DNA of 64,000 nucleotides from Oxyruncus cristatus. Its lineage: Eukaryota > Chordata > Aves > Passeriformes > Cotingidae. The DNA lies in contig VXAY01006780.1 of NCBI GenBank assembly GCA_013399855.1, forward strand, positions 625,827-689,826, given 5' to 3'. Position numbers and translations under genes: made by a program. Position 1 is the stretch's first letter, and every line of letters begins with the position of its first letter. This document shows positions 9,837 to 23,939 of this stretch, one piece after another. The notes beneath the pieces were generated by a model that worked only from the letters and a program-made list of their open reading frames with translations, was not told the DNA's origin and ran no database searches.

Positions 9837-12235
9837 TGATTGAGAAAGGAGAAGCAGGAGATTCCAGAGTGTGATTCAGCAGCAGGAAGAGAGCAGTCCT
9901 TGTTTTTATTTATCACAGAAGGGAATGTTTTATGTGAGGGTTTTATCAGCCAGAATTGGCTGACTACAGTAATTCGTACAGGAATAAATATGCATATATC
10001 CATCTCGATGAGATGTGTGGCCATGTGCAGAGATTTACAATGTATATAGAACTGGGTATCTGTAACTTCAGGGAGGGTCCCAACTCTGTGTGGAATATAA
10101 AAGACCTCCAGCTACAGCTGGCTGGGAAGGAGCTGACAAACTTGGGTTGTTGAGGGAAGGAAGGCTTGGGGGATTAGGGGACTTGTCAGAAAAAGCCTAT
10201 TTGAAATCTCCCTGAATATGTCAGTTTTAAAGAAATTCAAATAGAGGCCTGTTGAGTTTTGAGTGGAAAAAAAATTGGCTTCTTTCCAGGCTACCCATCT
10301 CATTGCAGGCAACACTTCTGCTTTTTTTTTGTCTTTTCCCTGTCTGAATTTCGCACCACATGGAAGTCTCTATTCCATGCCAGCTGCATTTAGAATATCT
10401 ATGCAACATGGACACTTTGATGCAATTGCCAACAATATTTCCAGCCAGGGATGAAAAACAACATCCTGAGATGATCCAGAATCCATTTCCTTACCCTGAA
10501 CCTTTAAAGCTGTGTTGCTGCATCTTTACCTTCTCCTTATTGCAAACCAGTTGCAAGGCTCAGTCTACCAAACTGGTTTTTAAGCTGGTTTTGGCCCTTC
10601 TTTAAATTTTTCAGATGAGCTCTCAGGCAACCCAAGAAACACTGTAGGATGTGGGGTTTTTTCCAATAATCTCTTCTGGGTTAAAGAAAACAGCACCAAA
10701 ATTTGTAAGTAAAAACATGATGGTTGAGCCAAGCCCATGTCCTTCCAAGTGTGTAGGAATAACAAGTTTGAACTGCAGCTCTGAATAATTAAGCAAATAT
10801 TTCTTTATCATGAGTTGTCACCAATCCCAGGAGCGGTGCTGTCTTGGTTTTACCTGCTTTTGTTTAGGACTCTACAATTATTGGAGACAGACCTTCCTCA
10901 GAATAGGAACTGCTTGTGAAGGCGAAAATACTCTGGTGAGGGCAGTGCAGAAGTCCCTGAACATCCAGCAGGGTTCAAACGGTCTTGGACTATGAACAGA
11001 CTGAGGTTGTTTGCTGGTGGAGCTGAAAGTGCTGAGTAAAACAGAGGTGGTTTGCAGAGAGCTGGACCAGAGCTCAAGTCTAGGCCATGTACTTTGTGTT
11101 ACAGGCTCAAGCCTACCTTGTGTTATAGACTTTATATTGCCCTGCTGCACCGTGACATTTGCTTTCCTCCAGGCCCAGCTGCTGATGAGGATTTATGACC
11201 TGAATACCAAAATTCAAAAATAAACAAGGATGCAGGTGATCCTCAAAGTGGCTGTGGCAGGCCCAGAGGTTTGTATGTCTGAGCAGCAGGTGTTCATGGG
11301 AACCTCACACCCACCCAGGGCACACTGTGGAGGTGGAAGGAAACATGATGAGAGCTCAGGCTCAGTTTAGTGTGTGTTGCTCCATCAATCCAGTAAGGTT
11401 GACAAGGAAAACTTACTTTGTAGTTGTTCCTGTGCTTTGGCACCTGTTCCTGTACATGATTTTCATTAAGTCCACAGTTTAACTGAGCCTCTGAATCCAC
11501 AAAATGCTGTGGAGCCATCTGGTTAAAATTTTAAAGGCATTTTTCATCAAGATGGAAGTTTTGCAAAATATGTGACCATTTTCAGCTGCTTAGTCAGACA
11601 TTTCCGTAAGAAAAAGATGTTGGCGTCAGGGAGAGGAAGTTTAACTCAATGGATGAGTGGCAGCCTGTCCCCTCCTACTCACCCACCTCCATATAGCACC
11701 ACGCTGGGTGATTTGGATGACACTGGGACATTCAGTGATGACGAAATGATTGACCTTGACATCTTTTTGCACGTCCTTCTCATTGTCGAGGTACATGACT
11801 CAGCTTTGCATTTCTCCCTCGATCATCTTCCACAATGGCAGGGCTGCATCTCAAAAGAATTGGTAGAACTTACCCTCCTTAATACCCCTGATTGCAGCCG
11901 AATGACTGCCGACCATTCATCTCCTCACTCAACAGCGTGGTGTGTAAAACCACTCTGAGTGAGTTTGCTGCCAAACCGAGGCAACTCAGGAAACAACTTG
12001 GTCTTGAAATCTCAAGAGCGTGTTCACTTGAACAAACAGGGTATGGATTTTGTAATGGGAAAACAGGGAGTCGTTTGAATAATCTGCAGTAAATTGTCAA
12101 AGCAAAGTACTCTGGTTCTAGAGATGTGTCAGGAGTAAGCAATGTCTGCGTTGCTGTTTGTAAGGATTCCAAACCTGAGCATACTATGTCTTACCCTCCC
12201 ACATTGCACAATCACATTTAGTGTTCAGTTCTCGT

Positions 12236-12288
12236 GTGGAATATCCTGAGTTGGAAAGGACCCACAAGTATCATTAAGTCCAACTGCT
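12236..12288 (-). repeat. CR1 3'-end fragment (type D)
   Basis: GTGGAATATCCTGAGTTGGA and CCCACAAGTATCATTAAGTC match the last 50 bp of type D. The tail is lost. Confidence 0.85.
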
Positions 12289-13027
12289 AAATGAAGAAAG
12301 AGCTGTGTTTTACAAAGAGGTGGAAATCCCACCTGTTAAATGCATATTATCACTATCCAAGTCCAAATCAAAAAGTTCCTTTTATAGAAACTTGAAGGAT
12401 TTTGGCACTTAAGGGTTATACATGGTACAAACTAAGAAAAAAGTTAATTGTTTTTGAGGCAAAATGTGTCTTTCTCAGCTGTGTCCCCAAGACTATCAGA
12501 GTTGGTTTGAAGGCATCCAAAAGTCCATCTCTGTCTTCCCAAGAGCACTTTAGGCAGGTATGGCCTGGGATGCACACTCAAAAGAAAGCTTCCTTAATTG
12601 CCAGAGAGGATAGAAAAAGGGAAAGGTAAAAGGCTTTTAGCATCAACTGTGAGATTTACCTTCTTTATTATAGAATATATCTCATTTCCTCTTCTGTTCC
12701 TTTTTTTTTTAAGATTGTGCCATCCATAACTACTGTGAGAGCTGCTCACATTCCTGCCAAGCACCCCGTGCTGTTTTCTGTCTTGTCTTTCTAAATCCTT
12801 GTTTTGAACCAAAATCAATGGCAGAAATAAATTGCCCATTGCCTGGCTGGGAAACCTTCCTGGGAGTCTGTGTGTCCCTCCGGAGCAGAGGGACATGCAC
12901 CATGTCAGGTTCATCTGATTTCACCCCAAGAAGAGCTGAGCCACAGATCAGCTGCGAGGTGATCACTGATAATACAAAAGAACCTTTTTTGGTGCTTTTT
13001 GTTTTCCCTTTCAAAGAGCACTTCCAT

Positions 13028-13268
13028 CAGGGGAGGGTTAAATTGGATATTAAGAAAAAGTTCTATATGGAAAGGGTTATCAAGCCCTGGCACAGGCTGC
13101 CCAGAGCAGGGGTGGAGTCTTCATCCCTGGAAGTGTTCAAAAAATGTGTGGATGTGGCACCTGGGGACATGGTTTAGTGCTTAACTTTGAGCTGGTAGTG
13201 GGTTGACTGTTGGACTTGATGAACTTAAAGGTCTTTTCCAACTTGAACAATTCTGTGGTTCTGTGATT
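13028..13268 (+). repeat. CR1 LINE, 5'-truncated (type B-like), sense
   Basis: Sense copy from GGGGAGGGTTAAATTGGATA through CACAGGCTGCCCAGAGCAGG, GTGTGGATGTGGCACC and CTTTTCCAACTTGAAC to the tail TTCTGTGGTTCTGTGATT. One of few CR1 copies in the same direction as NEGR1. Confidence 0.93.
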
Positions 13269-13810
13269 AATTAGGAAGGAGCCTCCTACAGAGGCACCAG
13301 TGCTGGCTTTTGGGGTTTTTTTCTCTTTCCACCAAAATATTGTACTAACTGATAGAGATTTTCAAAGCCATGACTCTTAACAGAATCTTCATGCCTAAAG
13401 CTCCCAGTCAGCTTTGAATAATCTCAACTATTGGGTTTTTTTTTTCCTCTCCTCTATGTAATAACATATGCAAAGCTGAGCTGTAATGTCTCCAAAATCC
13501 TCTGGATTAAGCTGAAAAGCAGGTGGGGAAAGGCTGGTGCACAAAAGGCCTCCAATGCAAAATCCTCCAGCGGCAGTAAAAGCTGCAGAGGAGAAGCAGC
13601 ATCAGGCAGGAGGGGTGAAGGGATCTGGAAAGGGACTCCCACAGCTCAGGGATGTCCAGCAGAAGGACAACCCAAAATGGCTCCAGAGGTGAGGGGTTTC
13701 ATCCCCCCTCTCACATGCAGCTCCAGAGGCTGAGAGTCCTCCCAATGGCTGTGTCAGCTCCTGCTGCAATCCCAAATCATTCATCAGAGGGAACAGTGAG
13801 TAAGGATAAA

Positions 13811-14012
13811 TGGAATCATGGAATCACAGAATCACAAACTGGGTTGGGTGGGAAGGGACCTTAAAGCTCATCCAGTCCCACCCCTGCCATGGTCAGGGAC
13901 ACCTTCCACTATCCCAGGTTGCTCCAAGCCCAATCTGACCTGGCCTTGGACACTTCCAAGGATGGGGCAGCCACAGCTTCTCTGGGCAACCTGTGCCAGG
14001 GCCTCAACACTC
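13811..14012 (-). repeat. CR1 LINE, 5'-truncated (type A, about 200 bp)
   Basis: The tail has three octamers (GGAATCATGGAATCACAGAA), then the type A region to the TGTGCCAGGGCCTCAACAC block. Little diverged. Confidence 0.95.
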
Positions 14013-14816
14013 TGACATGATACCCTTGGTTAAAGGGTGGAAATCTGGAAGTACTTTGGGAAAAAGAAAATCTGCACATTCATGCAAAGTACAAAATACT
14101 TGACTCTATTATACACATTTTCTGTGTATTTTGTGGCTGGACTTTCCATCATGTTTGTTAAGTTCCCTGAGCTCACAAGTGGTGACCCCCAGAATTGAAG
14201 CAACACCTTTAAAGCAGCAGCTCATGTCCCTACACAAGCAAGAGCTCTTTGCTTTGAAGGATTAACCCTTGTTGCAGCCAGAGGAGGATGTCTATGAAAT
14301 CCACATGCTCACCTCAGTGCTGTATAGCATGCAGCTATTTAAATTCATTGAAATGAGGACTCCAGAGCTGGCACAGAGGAAGGAAAGAGCTATACAGTCA
14401 CAAAAAACAAGTAAAAGACAACAGCTATATATGGTTTATAAACTTCACTTTAGGACAACTTTAGGCAGGGAAAGAGAACCTTGGGCAGCACAAACTGTTT
14501 AGGAAATCATTATTCATTGTCTCTTCCAATCAGACAAAGAGTACATCAAATGAAATGAGCAAATGATAGGTTGTGGATTCCCAAAAGCCAAATGAGTTCC
14601 AGAAGTGGCTAGTTAAAAAAAAAAAAATAAAAAAATTCTGTGAGATATCACCTCTGGCTTGGCAGTTCCCAGAGCTAAAACTATCTCAAGGCTGGCAGGG
14701 AAAAGACACTTGGGCAGCTACAGGTGGGATTTGCACAGGAAAACAGGAGAAAGTAAGTTGTTTGAAGGGAAAACAATGTTTTGTCCGGTGCTGCAGGGAA
14801 AAGGGGTTAGTGCACT

Positions 14817-15510
14817 CAGAATCACAGAACACGTGAATTGGAAGGGACTCACAAGAATCACCGAGTCCAACCCTTAGCCCTGCACAGGACCATCCCCAAG
14901 AGTCACACCAGGTGCCTCAGAGGATCATCCAAACACTCCTGGAGCTCTGGCAGCCTTGGTGCTGTGACCACTGCCCTGGGGAGCCTGTTCAGTGCCCAAC
15001 CACCCTCTGGGGGAAGAACCTTTCCCTGAGATCCAACCTGAACCTGCCCTGACACAACTTGAGGCCATTCCCTGGGGTCCTGTCCCTGGTCCCCACAGAG
15101 CAGAGATCAGTGCCTGCCCCTCCTCTTCCCCTCCCAAGAAAGTTGTAACTGCAATGAGGTCTCCCCTCAGTCTCCTCTTCTCCAGCTGAACACACCAAGT
15201 GCCCTCAGCTGTTCCTCACACGGCTTCCCCTCAAGGCCCTTCCCCATCTTCACTGCCTTCCTTTGGACACTTTATAATGGCTTCATGTCTTTCCTATACT
15301 GTGGTGCCCCAAACTGCCCCAAAATTCCTGGTGAGGCCACCCCAGGTCAGAGCACAGTGGGACAATCCCCTCCCTGGCCCAGCCAGCGATGCTTTGCCTG
15401 GTGCCCCCAGGACACAGTTGGCCCTCCTGGCTGGCAGGGCACTGCTGACTCATGGCCAGCTGGCCACCAACAGGACCTCCAGGGCCCTTTCCTGGCACTG
15501 CTTTCTCACA
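14817..15510 (-). repeat. Longest CR1 copy in the window (type D, about 690 bp)
   Basis: It starts with AGAATCACAGAACACG and type D sequence, runs through GAGGTCTCCCCTCAGTC, CTTCCCCTCAAGGCCC, GGTGAGGCCACCCCAGG and GTTGGCCCTCCTGGCTGGCA, to about TGGCACTGCTTTCTCACA. Frames across it are open in places but carry no intact reverse transcriptase, since this is only the 3' end of the element. Confidence 0.94.
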
Positions 15511-16458
15511 GAAAGTTCAGTGCATATTAATTACGGAAGAGGAAATTGTGGTTTTATAATTAGTGGGCTGGACTCACTCACGGAAGTGGCTCCTGTCACA
15601 CGGACCCTGTTGCTGTGCCATGGCTACATCCCCCTAATGGAAGGCAGGTGACAGGAGAGATGGATGCCCTCCCTTGAGTCAGTCCCCGAGAGAGACACAT
15701 CACTCGGCTGCGGGATGACAAACTATATGCTCAAAGTGACAAATCATTTAATTAAAATTTACAAGTGGTTAAATACTGTGTGACCCAAATGGAGGCCATG
15801 ATCATGAATCAGTGTGGGAGGAGGAACTCAACTCTAAGCGAATCGATAGTTCACAGCTGCAGTACCTGCACACTCTCTGCATTCCTCATGTGTGGGGAGC
15901 CCATTGCTGGCTGCTGGAGAGGGTAGCTCAGAGAAGATCTCAATCAAGTTGAAAAGTAGTAACAATTTTACTTAGGCAGTGTTTGAACACTCTTGAGTTT
16001 CATGAATAGTTAATGTCACGTCAAGTGTTCAAGAAAAACGCTCTTGTATCTTAAGAGCAAATAGCTCAGCTTTTGATGAGTTATGTTTTTTCCTTGCATA
16101 CACAGCCCGGTGGAAATTGCAATCATCCTTCATGAAAAGGCTCAGCAGGTTTTACTATAGGAGAGGAAGGGTGGCCACTGCATTTACTAACTAATGTAGG
16201 AAATGTAGAACTGCCGGGTAACCTGCTCTTTTATTGATGCTGTTGAGCACATAATGTGCTGGCAGTTCTGTAAAAATGTGTGTTACAGGGATTTCACGTG
16301 CCAGCGAGATGTGCATTGCTTTTACGTTGATGACTTACCTTGTGTCCTTCAATGTAAGATGTACCCCATGAAAAAGGACAGGACTGAGCATTATTGACAG
16401 ACAAGACAGACCCAAGAGACAACACCAGCCTAGTCAGCTCACAGGACCACAGAGTCAA

Positions 16459-16702
16459 TCACAAAATCACTGAATCACAGTGTCACTGAGGTTGGAAAAG
16501 CCCTCCAGGATCATTGAGTCCAACCTGTGTCCAGTCCCCACCTTGGCACCCAGCCCAGAGCACTGAGTGACACATCCAGTCGTTCCTTGGACATCTCCAG
16601 GGATGGGGACTCCGCCACCTCCCTGGGTAGCCCCTTCCAATGCCTGAACACCCTTTTCAGGAAGAAATTCTTCCTAAACCTTCCTTGGCACAGCTTGAGG
16701 GG
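16459..16702 (-). repeat. CR1 LINE, 5'-truncated (type C)
   Basis: Tail ATCACTGAATCACAGTGTC, then GGTTGGAAAAGCCCTCCAGG, CCACCTTGGCACCCAGCCC and the GGATGGGGACTCCGCCACC block, ending near CTTGGCACAGCTTGAGG. Confidence 0.93.
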
Positions 16703-18561
16703 TGTTATGATTCAAGGTGCCACTAAACCTTCTAAAATCAGTAAACAGTTGGACTTTGTTATTTATTTCATCCGTCACCTTATTGTAATCAAAGCACTAC
16801 TGATGATTAATTCCATGGCTCTTAGCAAGGTTCAGCAGTAAAGTTGCATGGATTATGGGTTTTTTAATATATCTATAAAACAAGAACAATATATACACTA
16901 TGCAGAAATATGACCACAAGAAACCTCTAAGAAATGCATAGGAAAATCAGCAGAAGAGTTAAATAAACGACACATCTTAGAAATCATGTGACGAGCAGTG
17001 GCAGATTTGTTTAAAGGTGTCAGCTCTTTCAGCAAAAAAGTTCCTTCCTCATACACAGTCACCAAAAACTGTGAGAAATCATGTCCTAACTTGCTTAACT
17101 CAACATCCTTTGTCAAGAGCAGAAGAATGATGTTGAAACCATCCAGAAACTGGAAAGTTCAGTGTAAAAAATTATCATTCACAATGCATATGACATTGCC
17201 TCAATGCAGCAGAACCAACAGAGTCCTCATGATATATGAGAACTATCAAAGGTTGCCACCGAACACAGAGATTTAATGTGCTGCTTAATTCTAGAGCTTA
17301 TTTACAATGTCACACGTCACTTGGAGAAAAATGACTCTGACAACCAATCATTTAAAATATAGGAAGAATGTTTAGCAAAAGGTCAGAAGTACAAATATTT
17401 TACATATTAACTACTAATAAATTCATTTCCTCTAAAAGTTAGAAGGATCAGCAAATGTCTTCAAAGCCATTTACAATATTTCTGTGTGAGACCCAACCTC
17501 TAATTACCAATGGAAGTTGTAAATAATTGTCAACTATGCAGATGAGCCAAAAATTCTCTCAAATTAAAGTAATTAGCTCCCAAGTTGAATTTTTCTGTCA
17601 CATTAAAATGCTTTTCATTTTCTCCAATGTGACACTTACAAATGAGGGCCACATTGTCAGGGAAGCAGTTATTGCAGGCTGCCAAAATTAGGTGTGTAAG
17701 GGCCTTAGAACACTTCACTTTCAAAACAACTGTAGTTCTCAGCAAGAGATTTTATCACTCTGTAGTTTTGCTGCAGCATCAAATTTCAGAAGTGGGGAGA
17801 TTTATCCAGCTTGGACCTTTCCAGGTGACTCAGAAGTTTCTCTACCACTTGATATGGGAATATCTCTCATGGAGAGCCTCAGTCCTTGGCTCTTCTTGGT
17901 TCTTCATTGAAGAACTTTGCCAGCTCCCCCGGTCTGGGATACACTTGAGAACTGGGCTACACACCACAGCCCAGGGATGGGGGAGTGGGAATGGGCAGCT
18001 CTTGCTTCTCTCAGTGCTTTTTCTGGTACTTTTCTAGTCGTATTCTCAATATCCTTGTAACAAAAGCTGTTTTTACCACGTCCAGTGGAAGATCATGACT
18101 CTTTCTTCTGTTTAATTTTGGACTTCCATGCAGAACCAGCATCAGGCTTGTTTTCTATTTCATTTTAAGCTAATCAAGGCTGGGTTTGCTGATTGCTGCA
18201 GATTATCACAAAATCAGGGCCAGAGGAGTATATGTGGATAAGGAGGTGGTCCCAGCCTTGAACAAATCACATCCAAAACCAGTTGTGTGATCAGAAAACT
18301 GCACAGTGGCATGAAATATTATATTATTTATTTGTGATGAGCGTACAAGTTTCCTTTCAAATGATCTCTTCGAATGGTTATCCCATTCTACCTCAACAGT
18401 TGTTGCTATTCCATGTCTTCCAGACAAGATAAAAGGGTTTAGACTCATAAACCCAAGCTGGATTTGTGGTTTCCTTTGCCCTGACTGTTCCAAAAGCAAT
18501 GACTTGGAGAATTCTTACAGGATGAGGGACAGGTTGAACCTTACTCTGGCATCCCATCCAT

Positions 18562-18787
18562 TTAGGCTGGATATCTGGAAAAGGTTCTTCCTGCACGGGG
18601 TGTTTGGGCACTGAACAGGCTCCTCAGGGCAGTGGTCATGGCTCCAAGGCTACCAGAGCTCAAGGAGCCTTTGGACAATGCTCTCAGGGACAGGGTGGGA
18701 TTGTTGGGGTGTCCCTGCAGGGCCAGGAGTTGGACTGGGTGATCCCTGTGGGCCCCTCCAACTCAGGATATTCCATGGTTCTCTGAT
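18562..18787 (+). repeat. CR1 LINE, 5'-truncated (type D), sense
   Basis: From AGGCTGGATATCTGGAAAAG through CTCAGGGCAGTGGTCATGGC and TTGGACTGGGTGATCC to CAACTCAGGATATTCCATGG and a short tail GTTCTCTGAT. Same direction as NEGR1. Confidence 0.92.
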
Positions 18788-19561
18788 ATGCTGGTAAGAC
18801 CTGTTGTAGGAAACTCTGGTGTGTCTCTTAGGACGTGGGAATGTGGTACTCATCACATTAACAAGCACATCTGCCTGCCAAGAACTTCTGCAAAATAAGC
18901 AAGAATCTTTTTACCTTTGACCAATGAAAACTCTGTATTTACAACGTTTTAACGCAGGTTTTTAAATCTAAATTAGTTTAAAGAAATTGAAAGCTTCAAA
19001 CAGAGAGCCTATCAACCACATCAACGAAAGAGTCCATATATGTGCTCCAGAATCAGTGTGTTCATCACTCTGCAGATACTCCAAAAGTCACCTTTCTGAA
19101 GCAAAGCTTGGAAAATGATTGTGATACCCATGTTTAGTCACCATAGGGTGGCCCCAGGGTGAGGTAGCCTAACTGCCTGCTAGGCTGAGATTTCCCATGA
19201 ATAACAGCAATTAGGTTTGATATCAGGTATAAAGCAGCATTTTAAAGAAATGGAGGTTTCAATTGCTACATCATTTAGAAAAGTCTCTAAAATTGATTTC
19301 AGGGTTCATTCTAAAGAAAGAGTTTCTTTCCTCCTTCTGACAAATTTGGCGTTTTTCCATACATAAACTCAGGAAAAAAATGGTTTTCTCACCAAATCTG
19401 GGGCAAGAAAAACAGTTTGGGAGTTGTACATTTCTCTTGTGAATTACAGCTTAAAATATCTGAAAATTAATAGCTCAAATTCTGTATCTATTCAAAACTT
19501 GTCTCTGAGTCCATCTATTTCTCAGAACTGTGACACCTTTATACTGACATCTTGGGAAATA

Positions 19562-19737
19562 TCGCAGAATCCCAGACTGCTTTTGGTTGGGTAGAACTTT
19601 AAAGTCCATCGCGTCCCACCCCCTGCCCTGGGCAGGGACACCTTCCACTATCCCAGGTTGCTCCAAGCCCCATCCGACCTGGCCTTGGACACTTCCAGGG
19701 ATGGGGCAGCCACAGTTTCTCTGGGCAACCTGTGCCA
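19562..19737 (-). repeat. CR1 LINE, 5'-truncated (type A, about 175 bp)
   Basis: Tail TCGCAGAATCCCAGACTGC, then the type A region, ending at CTGGGCAACCTGTGCC. Confidence 0.93.
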
Positions 19738-20690
19738 TATTGAATTGAATCGAATTATTTCTTTTCCGGCCAAAACATTTCTTTAAGCCATTAATTCAGT
19801 TTGAATTTTCCTCTGTCCCCTGGAAATCGTGCAGCTCCTTCCCACTGTGGCACATTCAACTCTGAGGTTTTTCATTAAATCTCATCTCAGGTCACCTTGT
19901 GACGGTCCTTGTGTTGTTGGTCAGTGGTAGAGGACTTGTGGAGATGATTTGGGGCTGTGGGTGACCAGGTGCAGGCTGTGTCTGCTCCAGAGAGCTCTGC
20001 TCAGGTTGCTCAGAGCCAGTGATTCTGGGCCCAGCTTGGCTGATTTCTCCTGTCTCCTTTGGTTAAACTGGATCAGGTGGTCATCCAGTTAAGCATAGGT
20101 TCATCCCGGGACTGGAGCCGGCATCTCCTCTGTCTGTTAGAACCCATCCTGTTCCTCCAAGGCTGGTTCACACCCATCACTCTGGAGTTCCTAAAAGATG
20201 TTTCATTTTCCCAACGTAACTGAGTATCTCAACCACACAAAGAAATGGAACATGACTTGAGTAAAAAGGATGACAAGTAGAGCCAGATTTTATTCTGTTC
20301 CCTTACAGTACTTTTCCTCATAAATACTTCTCTGGATTATGAAATATTCCTTGCAGCAGGAACCAAGTCCATCAGGGCTGTACTATTTCATCATATTAAA
20401 CACCGAGACACCCCGTGTTCAGTACCTGCTTCATTTATCCCATCAATGCATGAGAAGGATTCTTTTCCTTTGCAGTATTTCATGGAAGGGGTTTCTATTT
20501 GATATGACTGAGTTTCTCTCTGTCTAAATGAAATTCTGTTAAAGATACACCATAGAGTAATGTGTAAGGGTTTAAAATTGTGTTTGGTTTTGGGGCTGTG
20601 ACTAATGTCATACAGTGTGGGAATGACTGGAGTGAGGCAGCTCTTTCTGAGCAACCCCAGAGCTCTGAGTCAGTGGTACCCAGAGACATT

Positions 20691-21047
20691 TCATAGAATC
20701 CTGGACTGGGTTAAATTGGAATGGGCCTTAAAGCCAATCCCATTCCACCCCCTGCCATGGGCAGAGACACCTTCCACTATCCCAGGTTGCTCCAAGCCCC
20801 ATCCAACCTGGCCTTAGACACTTCCAAGGATGGAGCAGCCACAGCTGCCACAGGGCAACCTGTGCCAGGGCCTCACCACCCTCACAGCCAAGAATTCTTC
20901 CCTAATATCCCATCTAACCCTGCCCTCTGTCAACAGGAAGTCATTCCTCCTTGTTGTGTCCCTCCATCCCTTGTCCCAAGTCCCTCTCCAGCTCTCTTGG
21001 AGCCCTGGAAGGGGCTCTGAGGTCTCCCCGGAGGCTTCTCTTCTCCA
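20691..21047 (-). repeat. CR1 LINE, 5'-truncated (type A, about 355 bp)
   Basis: TCATAGAATCCTGGACTGGG opens the copy. It runs through TCCAAGGATGGAGCAGCC and TTCCCTAATATCCCATC to GAGGCTTCTCTTCTCC. Confidence 0.94.
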
Positions 21048-23036
21048 TCACTGAGCAGGTACAACAGCGAGGCCACACAGTCAGAGGGACCAGGACCTAC
21101 AGGGAGTTTTAGGTACCACTGAGTGAATAACTCCCCATAAATGGGGACTTTTCTTTAGGGAGCTATACATTAAAATTCAAAATGTGAGTTCAGAAACAAA
21201 TCACAGTTGGGTAATAAAGTTACACTAATCCCCCTTCATTGTGAAAACAGTGGCAATATAAAGTGCTTTTTGGAATGTGTTCCAGTGCAGCAGCAGCAGG
21301 TTTGTAACAACTCAAGGGTGTACTACGCTGAATAGAAAGTGGGAATAACTCTTGTAGGTCTCAAACTATGGGATCACTAATAATTCCATGCTGAACTCCT
21401 TGAAAAAGCACACACTGATGCTGAGAACAACAGCAATTCTTTTTCTATGTGAATGGAAAATGTCCAAAGTCAAGGTTTGTGAGTTGTCACATCTTGTGCC
21501 TCATTATAAACTATCCCATGTGCATCCTTTTTTTCCAGTATCTCAAATACTCTTCAACAAGAGCATCTCTTTAATTATAAGGAAAAGCTTATCTTGCCCT
21601 CTTTCAGTTGCTACCCAGATTTTGCCAATCAGTCTGTAACTTTACATATCATCACATTATCATGATTTTTTTAAGTATAAATTAGATGCAAAATTTACTC
21701 ACCATTTCTATTTACTCAACCATTTCTAAGTTTGAAAAATTAGACATGTTTGCTTCTCTAAAATGACACACCTAGTTTTTTTCGATTTAATGTTTGGCTG
21801 TTAAAAATAACAACCAGATTTAAACCTGGGTTTGTATGAGAAAAGTCAACTTTATTTTATTTAAAAATAAATGAGACTTTGGAAGCTGGCAGGAAGGAGG
21901 AATGAACCTCTGGGGAAAAAAATCCCTAGAATTTCAGGGTTCCCTAGAATTATTCGCACAGTTTATGGAAGTAAGGGAGCCTCTGCTGAGGGTTTGTTGT
22001 CCCAGGCAGGTCTCAAGGCAGTGAAATGTGTGAAAAGGAAACAGGAGACAGCAAAAATCCAACAGGTGACCTGACCCAATGTCCCCTTGGCACCACCAAG
22101 GGGGTGGGGCTTGGAGTGGGGCTGCTCCTTGCTGCTGCCCTCCAATGCTCTTCTCAGCCCCAGGATCATGTTTCCGCTCCCCTCTCCATCCTGAGCGTGT
22201 GATGGTCCCCTTGGAACAGGGAGAATTCCGACGGCAAGAAACATGTTGCTGATGACTTAGCCCGGGGGTTGGGGGTGCTTCGTATCCGTCTGTAGATATT
22301 AAGGTGCCCCCACTCGGTATTTTGAGAGGTTGCTGACTTTGGAAATGCTTTGTTCCAGAGAGTTGTTTGAGAACAGGAATTAAGACACTTAAACTCCTTT
22401 CCCTGTAGTTCTCAGTGCCATCAGTTCCAGCTCCACTGTCTCTCCAAGCCTAAGGAAACGCAGCTGTTAAGAGCTCATTAAGTAGGTCTGTTGGAACAAC
22501 TGCAGGATGTGTCTGGCTGGTCCCATCACACCCAGAACCCAGCAAAAATCATCAGACTTTATAATTTCCATTGCCGGGTGTATTTTTAGCTGGTTTTAAA
22601 TGAGTTTGTTGCTGTTTACAATATTTAACCGGAGTTATTTGTCAGTGGGTGGAATGGGAAGGGTGACTCCAACTATTGCAGAAGGCAGGAAGGGAAACGT
22701 GTGTCTCCTGCTGCCTCCTCACCCAAGTATTTCCACAGCCAGGGAACCCCAACTCCCAGGCAAAGATCCCCACAATTAGGAAATTACAGAGCTGGTGGCT
22801 ATGGTTACCATGTTTTGATTGCTTGACTTTCGTTTCCATCCTGTAAATACCTTGTTTTTTGTTTTAACTCAGTCAAAATCAGTATCAAGAACCAGTTTTA
22901 AATTAGATACAGGGCATGTCCTAACTGGAGTCTTCATGAGAAATGCTTCTGTCTTATTTTCTGTGTATACACAGAGCTACACATGCTGGGATAATATTTC
23001 ACTTTAAAACATTGCTGGTGGCACATCCCAAGTGTT

Positions 23037-23061
23037 TAAAATACTAAGCTTTAGTATTTTA
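23037..23061. other. Inverted repeat, 11-bp arms with a 3-nt loop
   Basis: TAAAATACTAA (23037-23047), GCT, then TTAGTATTTTA (23051-23061). AT-rich hairpin in the last NEGR1 intron; no known function. Confidence 0.6.
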
Positions 23062-23939
23062 GCACAACAAATCATAGATTTTTGCTTCTGCAGTTCTAGC
23101 AATAATATTTTATTCTCTGTTTTCCTATGTTAAGAGTCATAAAATGCCGATTTATTCCTTTAAATTAGAAATAAGGACAAATCATCATCTCATTTTACAA
23201 TTCCTGCCCCTGAGAGCAGCCCTGTGTGGACACCAAAGAGCAGGGCCTGACAATACCCTTCTCTTATCAATCACATCAGGCTCCTAGGGACTCTTCTTCA
23301 GAATCTTCCTGCCATCACTCACATCTCAGAAAAGGATAAAGCCACTCCGTTAAGAATCTGGCACTTCTCAGTTTTATCCTCTCCAGCTCTGGCTTATCCA
23401 CCGGAGAGAGTTGCTCTTGGACAACTTCTGCAATATTTCCTGTGTCCTTTCTCAAGGATTTTCAGCTGGATTTGTCTCAGGAGTGATGAGCTCTTCTGGA
23501 TGGAAAATATACCAAAGCAAGATTCTACCCAAAATTACATCCATGCAACACAGGGAATGGCTGCCCAGGCAATAACTGAGCCAAATTTGGCTGTTCCCTG
23601 GACTGAAATGTTTGATGTAGCTCATGCTGTGGCTCATGTCCAGTGTGTTGAGCATCATCGTCCAACAGTTCCTTATCCTCGGTGAGAAAGTTTCCGGGTG
23701 CCCCGTGAACCATCACAGACGTGTTTCACTTTTTGGGAAGCGCTTTGGGAAGCGGTTTCCTCACTTGACTTTGCTGGGATACAGAAACAGTTTGACCTTA
23801 GATCCCTTATAAAATAATCTCTGACAAACCTATACATTCATTTAAAATATAGGATCATTGTGCATTTCACACGTGCTCCGGGGAGGTTGGCCTGGGCGCT
23901 GCTGCACATTCTTCTCGCATTAAAAAGAATTTCAGGGAT

